Assembly (NCBI GenBank): GCA_022793875.1
Contig: JAAWDR010000052.1
Location: 1-56,311 of the forward strand
Direction of reading: 5' to 3'
From: Clostridia bacterium
GTDB lineage: Bacteria; Bacillota; Clostridia; TANB77; CAG-508
Length of the DNA stretch: 56,311 bases
The stretch's first letter is position 1. Every line of letters starts with the position of its first letter. Shown here one piece after another: positions 35,908-45,809 of the stretch. The notes beneath the pieces are model-generated. The model had not been told where the DNA came from, made no database searches, and saw only the letters and a program-made list of their open reading frames with translations. Position numbers and translations under genes: made by a program.

Positions 35908-36735
35908 GTGCAATATAGCGAAGAAAAAGTAATATTAAATAATGGAAGTTATATGCCTAGTATAGGATTTGGAACATCTTTAATAGAAGGAAAAGAATGT
36001 ATATTAAATGTAAAACAAGCTTTAGAGGCTGGATATAGGCATATAGATACAGCGTCAGCTTATGAGAATGAAAGTTATATTGGAGAAGCAATAAAAGAAA
36101 GTAATATACCAAGAGAAGAAATTTTTATAACAAGTAAAGTTTGGAAAGATTCTATGGGTTATGAGAAAACTATAGAATCTTTCAATAAATCATTACAAAA
36201 TTTAGGATTAGATTATATAGATTTATATTTAATACATTGGCCAAGAAATAATGATAAAAATTTGAATATAGAAACATGGAGAGCTTTAGAAGACTTATAT
36301 AAACAAGGAAAAGTTAAGGCTATTGGAGTATCAAATTTTCTAAAACATCATTTGGACATTATTTTGGATAATTGTGAAATTGTTCCAATGGTTGATCAAT
36401 TAGAAATACATCCAGGATTAACAAGAAAAGAAACTGTAAAATTTTGTAAAGAAAATAATATAGTTGTTGAAGCATGGGCTCCATTAGGCAAAGGTAAGAT
36501 GTTGCAGAATGAAAAGCTAGTAGAAATAGCAGAAAAATATAATAAATCTGTTGCACAGATATGTATAAAATGGTGTTTACAGAATGGAATAGTTCCATTA
36601 CCTAAAACTACTAATTGGAATAGAATGCTAGAAAATAAGGATGTTTTTGATTTTTTAATTTTAGACGAAGATATAGATTTTATAAATAGTATGAGTTTTT
36701 TTGCAGGGTCTGATATGGATCCTAATAAATCATAA
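35908..36735 (+). CDS. Aldo-keto reductase
   Basis: A 275-residue NADPH-dependent reductase of the AKR5-like group. GTG 35908 is the start, after AAGGGAGAAA, one base behind the glycosyltransferase stop. The catalytic tetrad is visible: Asp and Tyr in HIDTASAYENE, Lys in ITSKVWKD, His in YLIHWPRN. GKVKAIGVSNFL, MVDQLEIHPGL and the NADP site VPLPKTTNWNRM also fit. Substrates are typically small aldehydes or ketoacids; translation coupling to the glycosyltransferase may be only positional. Confidence 0.93.
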   Translation: MQYSEEKVILNNGSYMPSIGFGTSLIEGKECILNVKQALEAGYRHIDTASAYENESYIGEAIKESNIPREEIFITSKVWKDSMGYEKTIESFNKSLQNLGLDYIDLYLIHWPRNNDKNLNIETWRALEDLYKQGKVKAIGVSNFLKHHLDIILDNCEIVPMVDQLEIHPGLTRKETVKFCKENNIVVEAWAPLGKGKMLQNEKLVEIAEKYNKSVAQICIKWCLQNGIVPLPKTTNWNRMLENKDVFDFLILDEDIDFINSMSFFAGSDMDPNKS

Positions 36736-36798
36736 AATATTAATGCATGTAAAATATTAAAAAGGTAATTAAAGTTGATTTTGAAAGGATGAGATAAA

Positions 36799-37758
36799 AT
36801 GGAATATAAATATAAAATATCAATAATTATTCCTATATATAACTCACAAGATTATTTGGATGATGTAATTAACAGTGTTATTGATCAAACAATTGGTTTT
36901 CAAAATATTCAATTAATATTAGTAAACGATGGCTCAAAAGATAATAGTGAAGATATATGTTTAAAATATAAAAATACATATGCTAATATTGTTTATATTA
37001 AAAAGGAAAATGGTGGTGTTTCTTCAGCTAGAAATGAAGGAATGAAATATGTAGAAGGCAAATATATAAATTTTATAGATAGTGATGATAAATGGGATAA
37101 AGAAGCTTTGTTACATATGTATAACTTTATGGAAGAAAATTATTTTGAAATCGACTTTGTAAGTGCTAGAATAAAATGTTTTGAAGCAAGCGAAGATTAT
37201 CATTTTTTAGATTATAAATTTGAAAAAACTAGAGTTATAGACATAGAAAAAGAACCAGAAATGCTTATTTTTCATGTAGCTTCTTCTTTATTTAAAAGTG
37301 AAGTTATAAAAGATATGAGATTTGACACAAGATTGAAGATAGGTGAAGATTGTGTATTTATAAATATGATTTTATTAAATAGACTTAAATATGGTGTTGT
37401 TAGAGAAGCTTTATATAATTATAGAAAGAGAAATACAGGGAATTCAGCAATTCAGGGTATTTCTAGAAATAGGTCTTGGTATTTTGATACACCAAGTTAT
37501 TCATGGAAGAAATTAATTGATGAATCAAATAAAAAATATGATGAAGTTATTAAATATATACAATATGTTCTACTATATGAATTGAAATGGAGAATAAATT
37601 GTAATTATATCAATTTAAATTATTTTGAAGTTGAAAAGCATTTAGAAATAATAAGTGAAACTGCAAAATATATTGATTATGATATAATAAAAACATATAG
37701 ACTTTTTGACAATTCGGAAAAGGAGACTTTGATTAAGATTAAAGATGAAATAAGATAA
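36799..37758 (+). CDS. Glycosyltransferase family 2
   Basis: A 319-residue GT-A glycosyltransferase. It has the N-terminal start YKISIIIPIYNSQDYLDDVI, the nucleotide-binding Asp in LILVNDGSKDNS, GGVSSARNEGMKYVEGKYIN and the DxD-like FIDSDDKWD. The C-terminal half (RLKIGEDCVFIN) has the acidic residue expected for a catalytic base. It lacks membrane helices, so it is cytoplasmic. With the GT4 and reductase genes it forms a small glycan cluster in the middle of the interrupted division cluster. Confidence 0.93.
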   Translation: MEYKYKISIIIPIYNSQDYLDDVINSVIDQTIGFQNIQLILVNDGSKDNSEDICLKYKNTYANIVYIKKENGGVSSARNEGMKYVEGKYINFIDSDDKWDKEALLHMYNFMEENYFEIDFVSARIKCFEASEDYHFLDYKFEKTRVIDIEKEPEMLIFHVASSLFKSEVIKDMRFDTRLKIGEDCVFINMILLNRLKYGVVREALYNYRKRNTGNSAIQGISRNRSWYFDTPSYSWKKLIDESNKKYDEVIKYIQYVLLYELKWRINCNYINLNYFEVEKHLEIISETAKYIDYDIIKTYRLFDNSEKETLIKIKDEIR

Positions 37759-37805
37759 AAACTAAAAAACATAGCCCTCAGTTGAGAGCTATGTTTTTAG
37801 TTTTT
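37757..37805. terminator. Bidirectional terminator between GT2 and lemA
   Basis: Stem AAAACTAAAAAACATAGC with GCTATGTTTTTAGTTTT; T-runs on both strands for the convergent genes. Confidence 0.88.
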
Positions 37806-37817
37806 GAAAGGTAAAAG

Positions 37818-38390
37818 TTATTCGAAACTAACTACAGGAACATCTTTCGCATCTTCATCAGCTTCAAAATATTTCATTTCTTTGAAACCACTCATATTAG
37901 CAATTACGCTGGTAGGAAATTTTTGAATGGCAGTATTGTAAGTAGTAACAGACTCATTATATTTCTGCCTTGCAAATGAAATCCTGTTTTCAGATCCAGA
38001 TATTTCATCACGCAATCCTGTAAATTGTTCATCAGCTGTAAGATCAGGATATTTTTCGTCTATTACTAATAGTCTACTGAGTGCAGAACTTAGTGAAGCA
38101 TTAGCTTCAATGACACTTTCCATATCGCCAGCCATTATGCCACCTGCAAGTTTTGCTCTTGCTTCAGCGATTTCTGTAAAGATTTCTTCTTCATGAGATG
38201 TATATCCTTTAACTGTTGCGACTAAGTTAGGAATGAGATCATTTCTGCGCTGAAGTAGCGTTTCTACTTGAGCCTGCTGCAAACGGACGTCTTCTCTTAA
38301 TGTAACAAGATTGTTTTTGGATCCAATGAACCAAAATGCACAGACTACGATACCAGCCAAGATACAAATTAATACAGTGTTGTTTTTCAT
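37818..38390 (-). CDS. LemA family protein
   Basis: A 190-residue protein with one N-terminal membrane helix (VLICILAGIVVCAFWFIGS). A LemA coiled-coil bundle follows: LQQAQVETLLQRRNDLIPNL, VKGYTSHEEEIFTEIAEARA and RKYNESVTTYNTAIQKFP-type segments (here RQKYNESV). The role is unknown; LemA is often linked to TPM-domain proteins, as here. AGGTATTACA precedes the start. With the next two genes it forms a minus-strand island whose composition differs from the surroundings (GCG, CGC, CGT codons). Confidence 0.93.
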   Translation of the reverse strand: MKNNTVLICILAGIVVCAFWFIGSKNNLVTLREDVRLQQAQVETLLQRRNDLIPNLVATVKGYTSHEEEIFTEIAEARAKLAGGIMAGDMESVIEANASLSSALSRLLVIDEKYPDLTADEQFTGLRDEISGSENRISFARQKYNESVTTYNTAIQKFPTSVIANMSGFKEMKYFEADEDAKDVPVVSFE

Positions 38391-38449
38391 TGTAATACCT
38401 CCATGTTGTTTGTTGTGGTTTACGAGTTACATATTCAATTTTTAATGAG

Positions 38450-39220
38450 TTATCTTGAGGCACCACCTCCTCCAGAAAATCCACCACCGAATCCTCCGCC
38501 AGAAGAGCCACCATGACCTCCACTAGAAGAACTATCTAGAATAAGAAATACTAATCCATCTCCAAATCCATCTCCCCAGATGTGACCAGTAATCCATTCT
38601 ATGATAATAAGAACAATAATAATTATTATAATACATAAAATTATTGATGCATAATCTGTTTCTTCAATTTCGATTTCTTCTAAATTCAGACCATTAATAG
38701 ATACATTATATTCTTCACAAAGAACTTTTAATACAGCTTTGACTGTAAGTTCTGTTGCTTTTGAATATTCATCTGATTCACGATATGGTACAAAGAAGTT
38801 ATCGAGAATTCTTCCGCATTTAGCATCATTTAAGCAGCCTTCTAATCCTCTACCGATTTCAAGTCTTACTTTTTCATCATACTGAGAAAATAGAAGTAAT
38901 ACACCATTATCCTGGTCTTTTTTGCCTATTCCAAGAGTATTAAATAATTCATTTGCATAAGTTTCAATACTTCGGTTAAGCAAACTTGGAACCGAAACAA
39001 CAGCAAATTCTGCGCCTGTTGTATTTTCCAATTCAACAAGTAGCTGATTAAGCTGTTTCTCTACATCATCATCAATAATGTTATCCTGATCATAAATGTA
39101 GACATCTTTTTGGACAGTTGGAATTGGAATTTCATCACTTGTACTACATGCAGTAAGTGTACTCAAGAGAGTAACAAATACTATGAGTAGTGTTACACAT
39201 AAAAGTATCCGTTTTTTCAT
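38450..39220 (-). CDS. TPM-domain membrane protein (YgcG-like)
   Basis: A 256-residue protein. ATG 39220 is chosen because AAAGGGAAAAAAG precedes it; an upstream ATG at 39310 gives an untypical N-terminus. A lipoprotein-like signal (LLIVFVTLLSTLTACSTSDE, lipobox LTAC) precedes a TPM phosphatase-like domain (VYIYDQDNIIDDDVEKQLNQ, ETYANELFNTLGIGKKDQDN, GVLLLFSQYDEKVRLEIGRG). A membrane helix (YASIILCIIIIIIVLIIIEW) and a Gly/Ser-rich tail end it. CGG at 39209-39211 is codon 4 and must be read as Arg. Works with LemA in other bacteria; exact function unknown. Confidence 0.88.
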   Translation of the reverse strand: MKKRILLCVTLLIVFVTLLSTLTACSTSDEIPIPTVQKDVYIYDQDNIIDDDVEKQLNQLLVELENTTGAEFAVVSVPSLLNRSIETYANELFNTLGIGKKDQDNGVLLLFSQYDEKVRLEIGRGLEGCLNDAKCGRILDNFFVPYRESDEYSKATELTVKAVLKVLCEEYNVSINGLNLEEIEIEETDYASIILCIIIIIIVLIIIEWITGHIWGDGFGDGLVFLILDSSSSGGHGGSSGGGFGGGFSGGGGASR

Positions 39221-39403
39221 ACTTTTTTCCCTTTCTTTTTTCAGATTATAATCTGAGCATGTCAATGTGCGCCAAATAGACAAAAGTCTATCTATTAAAT
39301 ATTGTAACATATTTTACATAATATAGCAATATTTTGAATAAAATGTAAAAAAATAGGACTGCAATAAATGCAGTCCAGATGTTACAAAAATTAATCAAAA
39401 TAT

Positions 39404-41281
39404 TTAGAAGCCTCTAGAAGCTCCACCGCCACCAGAATGTCCACCAAATCCACTATGATGTGAACTACTTCCAAAACTGGAATGACTACTGCTTTCAGCA
39501 GCTTCTTCCTCTTCACGTCTTTTTCTCCTACGTTCAGCCTCTTCCTCTTCTTCTTTATCCCGTTTTGCTTCTCTAATTAGTCTATCAAGTTTTTCGATAA
39601 TAGAGCTATCTACATACTTTTGGGATGCATAATTTAGATTTTCATAAATATTTTTTGCTTCTTTAAGCTTTCTTAAATCCCTTGCTTTACCATAGCTGAT
39701 ATAAGCAATAATTGCTGTGATTGAAGCGACAGCAGTAGCAGCTAGCTTTTTATTGCGTTCTATTTCTTGCTTTTTTTCATAGTCTGCCTGTGCTTCACGT
39801 GTTAATCTATCAACCCTATTTAATACAGAAGTATCAAAATATCCACGTGCTTCATGATTTAAGTTAGAATAAATCTCTTTAGCCTTTTTAAGTTCACTAA
39901 GATTTTCTGCTGTTCCAATGTTTATTGATGAAATTATTGAAGTGATTGATTGAAGAGCACTATTAGCAGATTTTTTATTTTCTTCTATCCGCTTACGAAT
40001 GCGTTCTTCTTCAAGTTTTTTCTCATATTCTTTCTTAAGTTCAACAGATTTATCATATAATTGTTGCAATTTTGATATGTTGGATTTTACATATGATTTC
40101 TGTTTCTCATTTAATGAAGAATATGCAAATAATGCTTGATGAAGATTCACAATTATATCTTTATTGGCAGATAAATTGATAACTTCGGAAATAATAGCAT
40201 CTGTTTCTTCAGCTTTTTTCATATCGCGTTCTCTAATTTCATTTTCAATCATATTAGAAACTTCATCATCAGCATTAGGATGTAACTTGTTTACTCTTTC
40301 ATATCTGTCTTGCAGAACAGAAAAGTTATTTTCAAGATTTCGATAATTTTGAGTAATTTGCCTATTTTCTCTAGACAAATTATTAAGCTGTTCACTGAGT
40401 TCTTCTTTTTCTTGCTCAAAGTTTTGTACAAGATTATTTTTTTCTCTGGTAGCTCTTTCCAAAATTCTCGATTTCTCTTTTTGATGTTCTTCAGTAATTT
40501 GCAACTTTTCTGTGATAGCATTAGCTTTGCTATTTTTTAATTCATTAGACAGCTCAGCAATTCTTTTTTTCATTTCATTTGATTGCTTAATTTTTTTATT
40601 TATGACATAAAAAATTAAAACAAGTATTGCGATAACAGCAATAACTAAAATGCAGTTTAAGAAAATTTGCAATACATTTGAACGGCTTTTATCATCAGAA
40701 GCTTTATTAGACGTAGTTTCAGTCTTTAACTCACTAGGTGTAATGTATCCTTTAGTTTCGGTTTGATTTTCTTCTGAACCAATGCAATCAGTAATTTCGG
40801 AGATTAAGGCTTCTTGAAGAGCTATTAAGCCTTCATTAAACTTATTATCTTTCAAATACGGAATTGCATATTTGTCAATAAAACGTCCAGCCTTTGCATC
40901 ATTGATATACGCTTCCATGGCTAAGCCTACTTCTATTCGAATTTGTCTGTCGCCAGTAGATAGCAAAATTAGAAGTCCCATATCATCTTTTCCAATGCCA
41001 TATTGATTGTACATTTCATAAGCGTAGTTTTCTACACTGTCACCATCAAGAGATTCTATTGTGGATACAACAACCTGAATGCCATTATGCTCATCAGATA
41101 GTGTTACAGCATTTTCTATAAGCCGTGATTTTTCATCTTCTGAAAAAACATTAGAAAAATCGTTTACATAGAAATCTGATGTTGCTTCTGGAATAGTAGC
41201 TTTTGCAAATACCATTATAGGCATTTGAATTACTAAAACAACAAGTAACATAGTGATAAGACTTTTGATTGATTTTTTCAT
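39404..41281 (-). CDS. TPM-domain protein with coiled coils and Gly-rich tail
   Basis: A 625-residue protein. A signal peptide (about 1-27) and TPM domain (about 30-170: TSDFYVNDFSNVFSEDEKSR, EMYNQYGIGKDDMGLLILLS) are followed by a membrane helix (ILVIAVIAILVLIFYVI). Long charged coiled coils and two related repeats of about 65 residues come next (NKKSANSALQSITSIISSIN and NKKLAATAVASITAIIAYIS). The tail is Glu/Arg-rich, then Gly/Ser/His-rich, ending SGGGGASRGF. AAGGAGG precedes ATG 41281. In-frame CGG codons at 39560, 39989 and 41123 are read as Arg. The island 37818-41281 was probably acquired as a unit. Confidence 0.85.
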   Translation of the reverse strand: MKKSIKSLITMLLVVLVIQMPIMVFAKATIPEATSDFYVNDFSNVFSEDEKSRLIENAVTLSDEHNGIQVVVSTIESLDGDSVENYAYEMYNQYGIGKDDMGLLILLSTGDRQIRIEVGLAMEAYINDAKAGRFIDKYAIPYLKDNKFNEGLIALQEALISEITDCIGSEENQTETKGYITPSELKTETTSNKASDDKSRSNVLQIFLNCILVIAVIAILVLIFYVINKKIKQSNEMKKRIAELSNELKNSKANAITEKLQITEEHQKEKSRILERATREKNNLVQNFEQEKEELSEQLNNLSRENRQITQNYRNLENNFSVLQDRYERVNKLHPNADDEVSNMIENEIRERDMKKAEETDAIISEVINLSANKDIIVNLHQALFAYSSLNEKQKSYVKSNISKLQQLYDKSVELKKEYEKKLEEERIRKRIEENKKSANSALQSITSIISSINIGTAENLSELKKAKEIYSNLNHEARGYFDTSVLNRVDRLTREAQADYEKKQEIERNKKLAATAVASITAIIAYISYGKARDLRKLKEAKNIYENLNYASQKYVDSSIIEKLDRLIREAKRDKEEEEEAERRRKRREEEEAAESSSHSSFGSSSHHSGFGGHSGGGGASRGF

Positions 41282-41502
41282 TGAAAAATCCTCCTTAATT
41301 AGAATAGTTTGTTAGCGAGTTACTATAATGTAAAACTAAAAAGTGAGGATGTTTCCCCTCACTAGTCAGTGATACGGGAAATAAGTAATAAAGATAAATT
41401 ACCTACAGGAATATTATATCATATTTACATAAAAAAGGCAAATTTGACATATTTCGATTTTTTTGATAAAACATATAAAGTAAAAAAATAAGGAGGAAGA
41501 AA

Positions 41503-42417
41503 ATGAGAAATTTAATTGATATAAAAGATTTAACAGTAAAAGAAATTGAAGAATTGATTGAAGTAGCCAAAGATATAATGCAATATCCTGAAAAATATTC
41601 AGAAAAATGCAGATATAAAAAATTGGCTACTTTATTTTTTGAACCAAGTACAAGAACAAGACTTAGTTTTGAAGCAGCAATGATGGAATTAGGAGGAAAT
41701 GTAATAGGATTTTCATCAGCATCATCAAGTTCAACAGCTAAAGGAGAGAGTGTATCAGATACAATAAGGACAGTAGGATGTTATAGTGATATTATTGCAA
41801 TGAGGCATCCAAAAGAAGGAGCACCATTAGTAGCATCTTTAAAATCAACAGTTCCAATAATAAATGCAGGAGATGGTGGACACAACCATCCAACTCAAAC
41901 ATTAACAGATTTATTAACTATATCTTGTGAAAAAAATAGATTAGAGAATTTAACAATAGGATTATGTGGAGATTTGAAATTTGGTAGAACAGTACATTCA
42001 CTAGTTACAGCAATGTCAAGATATAAAAATATAAAATTTGTATTAATATCACCAGATGAATTAAAGATGCCTGAATATGTTAAAAAGGAAGTTTTAGAAA
42101 AAAATAATATAGAATATATAGAAACAAATAATATTGAAGAATATATGGACAAGTTAGATATTTTATATATGACAAGAGTTCAAAAAGAAAGATTCTTCAA
42201 TGAAGAAGATTATTTAAGATTAAAGGATTATTATATATTAAATAAAAATAAGTTAGAAAAGGCAAAGGAAGATTTGTGTATTATGCATCCATTACCAAGG
42301 GTAAATGAAATAGCAACAGAAGTTGATGATGACCCAAGAGCTTGTTATTTTAAGCAAGTTAGATATGGAAAATATATTAGAATGGCTCTTATATTAAAAT
42401 TGTTAGAAATAAAATAA
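41503..42417 (+). CDS. pyrB: Aspartate carbamoyltransferase catalytic chain
   Basis: A 304-residue enzyme joining carbamoyl phosphate and aspartate, first committed step of pyrimidine synthesis. The carbamoyl phosphate loop [20 protein letters not shown] is intact; [29 protein letters not shown] and [15 protein letters not shown] are further signatures. AAGGAGGAAG precedes ATG 41503. The regulatory chain follows 16 bases later, so this is an E. coli-type PyrBI enzyme. The 221-base leader contains a hairpin (AGTGAGG with CCTCACT, 41342-41363) and a weak TTGACA-type promoter at 41444. Confidence 0.97.
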   Translation: MRNLIDIKDLTVKEIEELIEVAKDIMQYPEKYSEKCRYKKLATLFFEPSTRTRLSFEAAMMELGGNVIGFSSASSSSTAKGESVSDTIRTVGCYSDIIAMRHPKEGAPLVASLKSTVPIINAGDGGHNHPTQTLTDLLTISCEKNRLENLTIGLCGDLKFGRTVHSLVTAMSRYKNIKFVLISPDELKMPEYVKKEVLEKNNIEYIETNNIEEYMDKLDILYMTRVQKERFFNEEDYLRLKDYYILNKNKLEKAKEDLCIMHPLPRVNEIATEVDDDPRACYFKQVRYGKYIRMALILKLLEIK

Positions 42418-42433
42418 TAAGGAGGAAAATTAA

Positions 42434-42868
42434 TTGAATATAGATAGTATTAGAAATGGAATTGTTATAGATCATATACAGGCTAAAAAGGGATTGGAAA
42501 TATATGATGCTTTAAAATTAGGAGAGTTAGATTGTTCAGTTGCTATTATAACAAATGCTAAAAGCAAAAAAATGGGAAAAAAAGATATTATTAAGATTGA
42601 TAAAAATATTGATTTAGATTTAAATATATTAGGATACATGGATCCAAATATAACTATTAATATAATTAAAGATGATGAAAGAGTAGAGAAGTTTCATGTT
42701 GAGTTGCCTGAACAAATTGTTAATATTATAAAGTGTAAAAATCCTAGATGTATTACTTCTGCTGAACAAGAATTAAATCATATTTTTGTTTTGACTGATA
42801 AAGATACTAAAAGTTATCGTTGCAAGTATTGCGAGACTTTGGGTAAAGGATATAATGTGCATAATTAA
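42434..42868 (+). CDS. pyrI: Aspartate carbamoyltransferase regulatory chain
   Basis: A 144-residue allosteric subunit that binds nucleotides and zinc. The TTG start follows AAGGAGG. The N-terminal allosteric domain reads GIVIDHIQAKKGLEIYDALK. The C-terminal zinc domain has the four cysteines in CKNPRCITS and YRCKYCETL. It is slightly shorter than enterobacterial PyrI, as in other Clostridia. Confidence 0.96.
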   Translation: MNIDSIRNGIVIDHIQAKKGLEIYDALKLGELDCSVAIITNAKSKKMGKKDIIKIDKNIDLDLNILGYMDPNITINIIKDDERVEKFHVELPEQIVNIIKCKNPRCITSAEQELNHIFVLTDKDTKSYRCKYCETLGKGYNVHN

Positions 42869-42913
42869 TTTTTTGTAATAAAATGTAAATGTTTTAATAC
42901 ATTATAATAAAAG

Positions 42914-43099
42914 GTTACAATTCACAGCTTAAAAATTTTATAAAACAAATAGTAATACTTTTTATTTATTCTCATGTTTTCCCACTGATACTGTAACAGT
43001 GCTTTCAGCACTTAACAGTATTCAGCGGTCCCCACGTAACATTCGTAAAAATAAAAAGTATTACTATTTGAAATATAAACACTAGCTGTGAATAGTAAC
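42914..43099. repeat. Palindrome-flanked hairpin element 1
   Basis: In the 364-base gap before murE, a 22-base perfect inverted repeat (42946-42967 with 43049-43070, CAAATAGTAATACTTTTTA start) lies inside a second pair (42914-42929 with 43084-43099, 15 of 16 matching). The core is a long hairpin around AGTGCT-TTC-AGCACT, bounded by TTCCCAC and CGGTCCCCAC. The element at 50404 has the same layout with other arm sequences. The rest of the gap (43100-43232) is AT-rich leader without a gene. Confidence 0.85.
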
Positions 43100-43232
43100 A
43101 ATAAAAGGAAGTACTGTAATAAATTTCTTAAAAAACTCTATACAAAAAGTAAAATTAGTTATATAATGTAAAAAAATGCGTGGTTAAGACTTTAACTATG
43201 ACATATATTAAAATGAAAAGGAATGATTCTAA

Positions 43233-44711
43233 GTGGAATTAAAGAAAATATTAATAGGAATTGAAGGAATTAAAGCAAGAGGAAATTTAGACATAGATAT
43301 AAAAGCAATCGAGAATAACTCAAAAGAAGTAAAAGAAGGATATATGTTTGTTGCTATAAAAGGATTTTCAACAGATGGACATCAATTTGTTGAAAGTGCA
43401 ATAAAAAATGGTGCTACTTGTGTAATGTTAGAAGAAGGTTGTGATTTTAAATCATTAAATATACCTGAAAATGTGACAGTATTAATGGTTAAAGATACAA
43501 GACTAGCATTAGCTATATGTTCATCAAACTTTTATGGAAATCCATCAGCACAATTAAAATTAATTGGTGTTACTGGTACAAAAGGTAAAACAACAACAAC
43601 TTTTATGATTAAAGATATTTTAGAAAAAGCTGGCAAAAAAGTAGGTTTAATTGGTACAATTGCTACATATATAAATGGAAAAAGAATGAAAGATAGTGAT
43701 AGAACAACACCAGAGAGTTTGGAATTACAAAGAACTTTTAGACAAATGGTTGATGAAGGTGTAGAAGTAGTTGTAATGGAAGTTTCATCTCAAAGTTTAA
43801 AATTACATAGAGTAGATGGATGTCAATTTGATATTGTATTATTTACTAATTTTTCAGAAGATCATATTAGTGAAAAAGAACATCCAGACATGCAAGATTA
43901 TTTCAATTCAAAATTGAAATTATTTGAGATGTGTAAAACAGGAATTGTAAATGCAGATGATTTACATGCAGCAAAAATACCAAGATTATTTCCAGAGAGT
44001 AATATAGTAACTTATGGAATTGATAATTTTGCAAATATGTTAGCAAAAGATGTTACAATAACAAATGCATATGTTGATTTCAAAGTTAGAATTACAGATA
44101 AAAATGAAAGAGTAAAAACTGGAATACCAGGAAGATTTAGTGTTTATAATTCACTTGCTGCAATTTGTGTTGCACAAAAATTTGGTGTAAATCCAGAAAT
44201 AATAAAACAAGCATTAGAAGAAGTTAGAGTGCCAGGAAGGTCTGAATTAGTTGATAATAAGCTAGAATTGACTATAATGATAGATTATGCACATTCACCA
44301 GAGAGTTTACAAAACATATTACAAGCTGCAAAAAGTTATACTAGAGGTAGAGTTATATCTGTATTTGGTTGTGGTGGAGATAGAGATTCAGGCAAAAGAC
44401 CTATAATGGGGGAAATCTCAGGTAAAATAGCTGATTATACAATAGTAACTTCTGATAATCCTAGAACAGAAGATCCTCTAAAAATAATTGAGCAAATTGA
44501 AGAGGGTGTAAAGAAGACAAAGGGAAAATACGAAGTTGTAATAGATAGAGCTAAAGCTATTGAAAAAGCTATCAAAATGGCTAACAAGAAGGATATCATA
44601 ATTTTGGCTGGTAAGGGACATGAACCTTATCAAGAGATTAATGGTGAGAAATTTGATTTTGATGAGAGAGTTATTGTAAGAGATATTATTGAAAAAATTA
44701 ATTCTAAATAG
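43233..44711 (+). CDS. murE: UDP-MurNAc-tripeptide synthetase (meso-DAP type)
   Basis: A 492-residue Mur ligase that adds the third amino acid to the peptidoglycan precursor. The GTG start follows AAAAGG at a somewhat long spacing. The ATP loop is LIGVTGTKGKTTTTFMI, then DRTTPESLELQRTF and EVSSQSLKLHRV. The specificity motif is DNPR in VTSDNPRTEDP, which in this family indicates meso-diaminopimelate. AGKGHEPYQEING ends the C-terminal domain. No murF or murD lies in this part of the cluster. Confidence 0.97.
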   Translation: MELKKILIGIEGIKARGNLDIDIKAIENNSKEVKEGYMFVAIKGFSTDGHQFVESAIKNGATCVMLEEGCDFKSLNIPENVTVLMVKDTRLALAICSSNFYGNPSAQLKLIGVTGTKGKTTTTFMIKDILEKAGKKVGLIGTIATYINGKRMKDSDRTTPESLELQRTFRQMVDEGVEVVVMEVSSQSLKLHRVDGCQFDIVLFTNFSEDHISEKEHPDMQDYFNSKLKLFEMCKTGIVNADDLHAAKIPRLFPESNIVTYGIDNFANMLAKDVTITNAYVDFKVRITDKNERVKTGIPGRFSVYNSLAAICVAQKFGVNPEIIKQALEEVRVPGRSELVDNKLELTIMIDYAHSPESLQNILQAAKSYTRGRVISVFGCGGDRDSGKRPIMGEISGKIADYTIVTSDNPRTEDPLKIIEQIEEGVKKTKGKYEVVIDRAKAIEKAIKMANKKDIIILAGKGHEPYQEINGEKFDFDERVIVRDIIEKINSK

Positions 44712-44806
44712 TTTTAAAGCTTTGTTATTAGTCAATGTTAAAATATAATTTTCTTGCTAATAATAAAAATAAACAAAAGATATAAATTCAGAAAGGTTTG
44801 ATAAAT

Positions 44807-45787
44807 TTGGATTTTGAGATAAAAGTATTGCTTATTACATTTTTCATCTCAGTAGTTTGTGGATTAATAACAATACCAATATTAAAAAAATTAAAAGTGG
44901 GGCAAATAGAAAGAGATGATGGTCCTGCTTCTCATTTGAAAAAACAAGGTACCCCAACAATGGGGGGAATAATAATGATAATTACAAGTATTATTGTAGT
45001 TACATTTACATATATTTTTTTAACTATGACAGGAAATGAAGTGGTAGGGAAAAAATTATTACCATTATTGTTAATAACAATAGGGTTTGGAATGATTGGA
45101 TTTGTAGATGATTTTAAAAAGTTGGTACTTAAAAATACTGATGGTTTAAAGCCTAAGTTTAAAATGTTAGGACTTTTAATTATAGCAGTAGTATATGTAT
45201 TATTTTTAGTCTATGGATTACAAATAGGAACAGATACATATATACCAATAATTAAAACATATATTGAAATTCCTGTTTATTTATATATACCATTAGCAAT
45301 TATTGTTTTAATTGCAACAACAAATGCAGTTAATCTTACAGATGGAATTGACGGATTGTCATCAAGTATTTCTGCTATTATTATAACTTGCTTAACTGTT
45401 ATAGGGATTAACAATCAGATATATGAAGTGTCAATATTTGGAAGTATTATAATAGGAGCAGTATTAGGATTTTTGATGTTTAATTTACATCCAGCTAAGG
45501 TATTTATGGGAGATACAGGTTCATTAATGTTAGGAGGAGTAATATCAGGAATAGCATTATATTTAAAAATGCCATTATTATTACTTATAATAGCATTAAT
45601 ACCAGTTTTAGAAACATTATCTGTTATAATACAAGTATCATATTACAAAAAAACTGGAAATAGAATATTTAAAATGGCTCCTTTACATCACCATTTTGAA
45701 TTATCAGGCTGGAAAGAAAATAAAGTAGTTGTAATTTTTTCAGTAATAACTTTAATAATGTGTTTTATTGGACTAAAGATTATATAA
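44807..45787 (+). CDS. mraY: Phospho-MurNAc-pentapeptide transferase MraY
   Basis: An integral membrane enzyme that transfers phospho-MurNAc-pentapeptide to undecaprenyl phosphate, giving lipid I. About ten helices are visible. Signatures are GPASHLKKQGTPTMGGIIMI, the Asp-rich GFVDDFKKLVLK, NAVNLTDGIDGLSSS, HPAKVFMGDTGSLMLGG and PLHHHFELSGWKE. I prefer TTG 44807, ten bases after GAAAGG; TTG 44798 is in frame but almost touches the ribosome site. The product is 326 residues. Confidence 0.96.
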   Translation: MDFEIKVLLITFFISVVCGLITIPILKKLKVGQIERDDGPASHLKKQGTPTMGGIIMIITSIIVVTFTYIFLTMTGNEVVGKKLLPLLLITIGFGMIGFVDDFKKLVLKNTDGLKPKFKMLGLLIIAVVYVLFLVYGLQIGTDTYIPIIKTYIEIPVYLYIPLAIIVLIATTNAVNLTDGIDGLSSSISAIIITCLTVIGINNQIYEVSIFGSIIIGAVLGFLMFNLHPAKVFMGDTGSLMLGGVISGIALYLKMPLLLLIIALIPVLETLSVIIQVSYYKKTGNRIFKMAPLHHHFELSGWKENKVVVIFSVITLIMCFIGLKII

Positions 45788-45809
45788 AACCCTGTTAGGA
45801 GGATTATAA

